From contig JAILQZ010000027.1 of NCBI GenBank assembly GCA_024698685.1, forward strand, positions 1-42,713: a stretch of DNA of 42,713 bases, in the 5' to 3' direction. Source of the DNA: a bacterium. Lineage in GTDB: Bacteria; Actinomycetota; Coriobacteriia; Coriobacteriales; CADBOM01. This document shows positions 41,371-42,713 of the stretch, piece by piece; the first letter of the stretch is position 1; the number at the start of each line of letters is the position of its first letter. Below the pieces are notes generated by a model. It ran no database searches and was not told the origin of the DNA. It worked only from the letters and a program-made list of their open reading frames with translations. A program made the position numbers and the translations under genes.

Positions 41371-42522
41371 TCAGCTAGTGGGGAACTCTATGGCCTTCTG
41401 CTCGACGGCGCATAGAATCGTCCTCACGTCGTTGCTCTCATAGCTGCACGTTACGAGACAGAACAGCTTGTCGATATCCTCGATGTTTACGAGCGATGTG
41501 GTCACTGCGCGTTCGTTCTTCATCTTGTAGATATAGCTGTGCAGGTCCTCGATGGTGTTGAAATCGGTCTTGCGGATCTTCTCGTCGCCACCAGCTATAT
41601 AGGTGAACGCGCATCCCAGAATCCATGCGCGCTCCGGTGTGACGATGATGATCCTGTTGTTCTGGTCGAGGAAGCTCTGCTTCTTGAACTTGGTGATGTC
41701 GGCGAACATCGAGCCATCCATCATGTTATGGCCGTAGATGAAATTGACATCGGAGGACATATCCAATTTGTTCTCGTGGTCGAGGAAGATGGCCCCGGAA
41801 GAGCTCGGCTGGCCATCGGCATTGTGAGTTAGGTAGTAGTCGTTGTCCTTGGCTTGGCATATCGGATAGTTGATATTGGTGTTCTCCACGTATATCCAGC
41901 CGACGATATCGGGGTTCTTCTCCTTGAGCGCGTCCCAGTCGATCTGGATGTCGAAGAGATCCTTCTCGCCGTCGAAGACCTGATCGAACACCTCGAGGTT
42001 GCCTGCGGCCTCGCGCAGGTCGCCGTACCTGGCGCGCGCGTTGATGTAGTCCTTGGAGATGTAAATGCCCAGCGCCACAGCAGCCGCCAACAGCAGGAAT
42101 CCGATGATGAGCAGCGCGGTGCTCAGGGCGCTGCGCTTGGGCTTCTGCTTCTTCGGCTTGCCGCCCTTGGCCTGCTTCTTGGAACCTTTGCGTTTGCCGT
42201 CCTTCGAATCGTCAGCTGCACTGACGACGGGAGCGAACGCGGGCGCGCCAAAGGGCGAATCTCCTTCGCTGGCGGGCATCAGCCTGGTCTCGTCAAGCGC
42301 CGGATCGAAGTAGTCGTGGGAACGCTGCGCCTCGAACTCGTCGAACGGCTCTCCTTCGAACCCGTCGTGGTCCAGCGGCTCTGCCTCGTCGAATGACGCG
42401 CTCTCGAACTCATCCAACGGAGCGTCATCGAACTCGTCGAGCTGCGAATCGTTCGGCTCGACGGGGCGCGGCTGCTTGCTGACGTTGGAGGCGACGTGCT
42501 TGCCCTGGTACTTTGCGGACAT
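41371..42522 (-). CDS. Class B-type sortase with long acidic cytoplasmic N-terminus
   Basis: 383 residues from ATG 42522. The first 110 residues are disordered, rich in Asp, Glu and Phe, with repeated DEF/DE segments. A Lys-rich stretch and a membrane helix (about 137-160) precede the extracellular sortase domain (about 185-383). Catalytic residues His265 (YGHNMMDGSMF), Cys359 (LVTCSYES) and Arg367 (NDVRTIL) are all present. The GSMF and TCSYE context favours class B. Sortases cut surface proteins at LPxTG-like signals and attach them to peptidoglycan. No sortase substrate or pilin gene lies beside it. The acidic tail is unusual and contains ETRLMP, a possible phosphothreonine site. The 40-codon gene upstream overlaps its start by one base. 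Confidence 0.9.
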   Translation of the reverse strand: MSAKYQGKHVASNVSKQPRPVEPNDSQLDEFDDAPLDEFESASFDEAEPLDHDGFEGEPFDEFEAQRSHDYFDPALDETRLMPASEGDSPFGAPAFAPVVSAADDSKDGKRKGSKKQAKGGKPKKQKPKRSALSTALLIIGFLLLAAAVALGIYISKDYINARARYGDLREAAGNLEVFDQVFDGEKDLFDIQIDWDALKEKNPDIVGWIYVENTNINYPICQAKDNDYYLTHNADGQPSSSGAIFLDHENKLDMSSDVNFIYGHNMMDGSMFADITKFKKQSFLDQNNRIIIVTPERAWILGCAFTYIAGGDEKIRKTDFNTIEDLHSYIYKMKNERAVTTSLVNIEDIDKLFCLVTCSYESNDVRTILCAVEQKAIEFPTS

Positions 42523-42644
42523 TACTTCTTCCTGATCTCGGAGATGAATCCCTTGAGGATGAATCCGATGATGCCGAGCACAAGAATTCCTCCGAGAATC
42601 CAGAGGACGTAGCTTGGCACCGCAAAACCGAAGATCGTTACCAT
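42522..42644 (-). CDS. Small single-pass membrane protein (40 aa)
   Basis: The frame runs ATG to TAA with AAGGAG six bases upstream. The product begins MVTIFGFAVPSYVLWI, has one hydrophobic helix of about 22 residues (11-32) and ends in a basic tail SEIRKK. Its TAA overlaps the sortase ATG by one base (TAATG), indicating translational coupling. Function unknown; it could be a sortase partner or a membrane-insertion leader peptide. The strong ribosome site, coupling and coherent membrane-helix composition make it likely to be real. Confidence 0.7.
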   Translation of the reverse strand: MVTIFGFAVPSYVLWILGGILVLGIIGFILKGFISEIRKK

Positions 42645-42677
42645 ATCGAACTCCTTGCCTTCTTCGAGGTTATCGGG

Positions 42678-42713
42678 CTAATGTGCCGTCACGAGCTTTT
42701 CGAGCGTCCCGTC
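42678..42713 (-). CDS. Possible 3' end of an upstream gene, truncated by window edge
   Basis: One minus-strand frame is open from the window edge to a TAG at 42678-42680 and would end in DGTLEKLVTAH. Twelve codons are too few for recognition, and this may be chance. Confidence 0.25.
   Translation of the reverse strand, partial: DGTLEKLVTAH

Noticed and set aside
1-42713. Mobile elements, prophage or CRISPR arrays
   Set aside because: No transposase or integrase motif, no tandem direct-repeat array and no terminal inverted repeats were seen on either strand. The tRNA genes have no adjacent integrase.

Overview
The window looks like a chromosomal segment of an anaerobic, GC-rich actinomycete of the class Coriobacteriia, most likely Eggerthellales-like. 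This is inferred from the actinobacterial fhaA-fhaB-pstP-rodA/pbpA-pknB cell-wall kinase operon combined with strictly anaerobic chemistry: a glycyl radical enzyme, two Fe-S flavin ene-reductase-like proteins, a molybdopterin enzyme with a small Fe-S partner, and formate-tetrahydrofolate ligase. I see no transposase, integrase, CRISPR array, rRNA or phage gene. Gene density is high and the long antisense reading frames are GC-driven shadows.

Layout. 1-5300: 3' end of a glycyl radical enzyme, then two convergent 650-residue Old Yellow Enzyme/dienoyl-CoA-reductase-type flavoproteins sharing a bidirectional terminator. 5550-5650: tRNA-Leu(CAG). 5771-15216: a polytopic membrane Ser/Thr kinase, then an operon of two FHA proteins, a PP2C phosphatase, a RodA-transpeptidase PBP fusion and a four-PASTA kinase. 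15300-20215: formate/nitrite-type channel and a UroD-family methyltransferase-like protein (minus strand), divergent from a molybdoenzyme and its 115-residue ferredoxin-like subunit. 20279-32348: tRNA-Arg(CCT), TerC, GNAT, aspartate aminotransferase, Nudix, purD, a DnaQ/DinG helicase, a patatin, an unknown tail-anchored protein, and a degenerate polysaccharide deacetylase paired with a PRC-barrel protein.

32635-39563 is the most interesting block: formate-THF ligase, FchA-type methenyl-THF cyclohydrolase, FolD, an AcsE/MtvA-type methyl-THF methyltransferase, and two UroD/MtaA-like proteins. The FolD lacks the Lys and Gln needed for cyclohydrolase activity, which fits a monofunctional dehydrogenase working with the separate FchA. 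I infer a one-carbon pathway in which methyl groups taken by UroD-type methyltransferases enter tetrahydrofolate and are exchanged with formate, either as an O- or N-demethylation route or as the methyl branch of a Wood-Ljungdahl pathway. No corrinoid protein, MetF/MetV reductase, reductive activator or CO dehydrogenase lies in the window, so the pathway is incomplete here. purN and purM (consumers of 10-formyl-THF and its product) follow on the opposite strand, then a class B sortase with a 40-residue membrane peptide gene directly upstream.

Functions were assigned from motifs read by eye. Substrates of the glycyl radical enzyme, the flavoproteins, the molybdoenzyme and the three UroD-like proteins cannot be determined from sequence alone.
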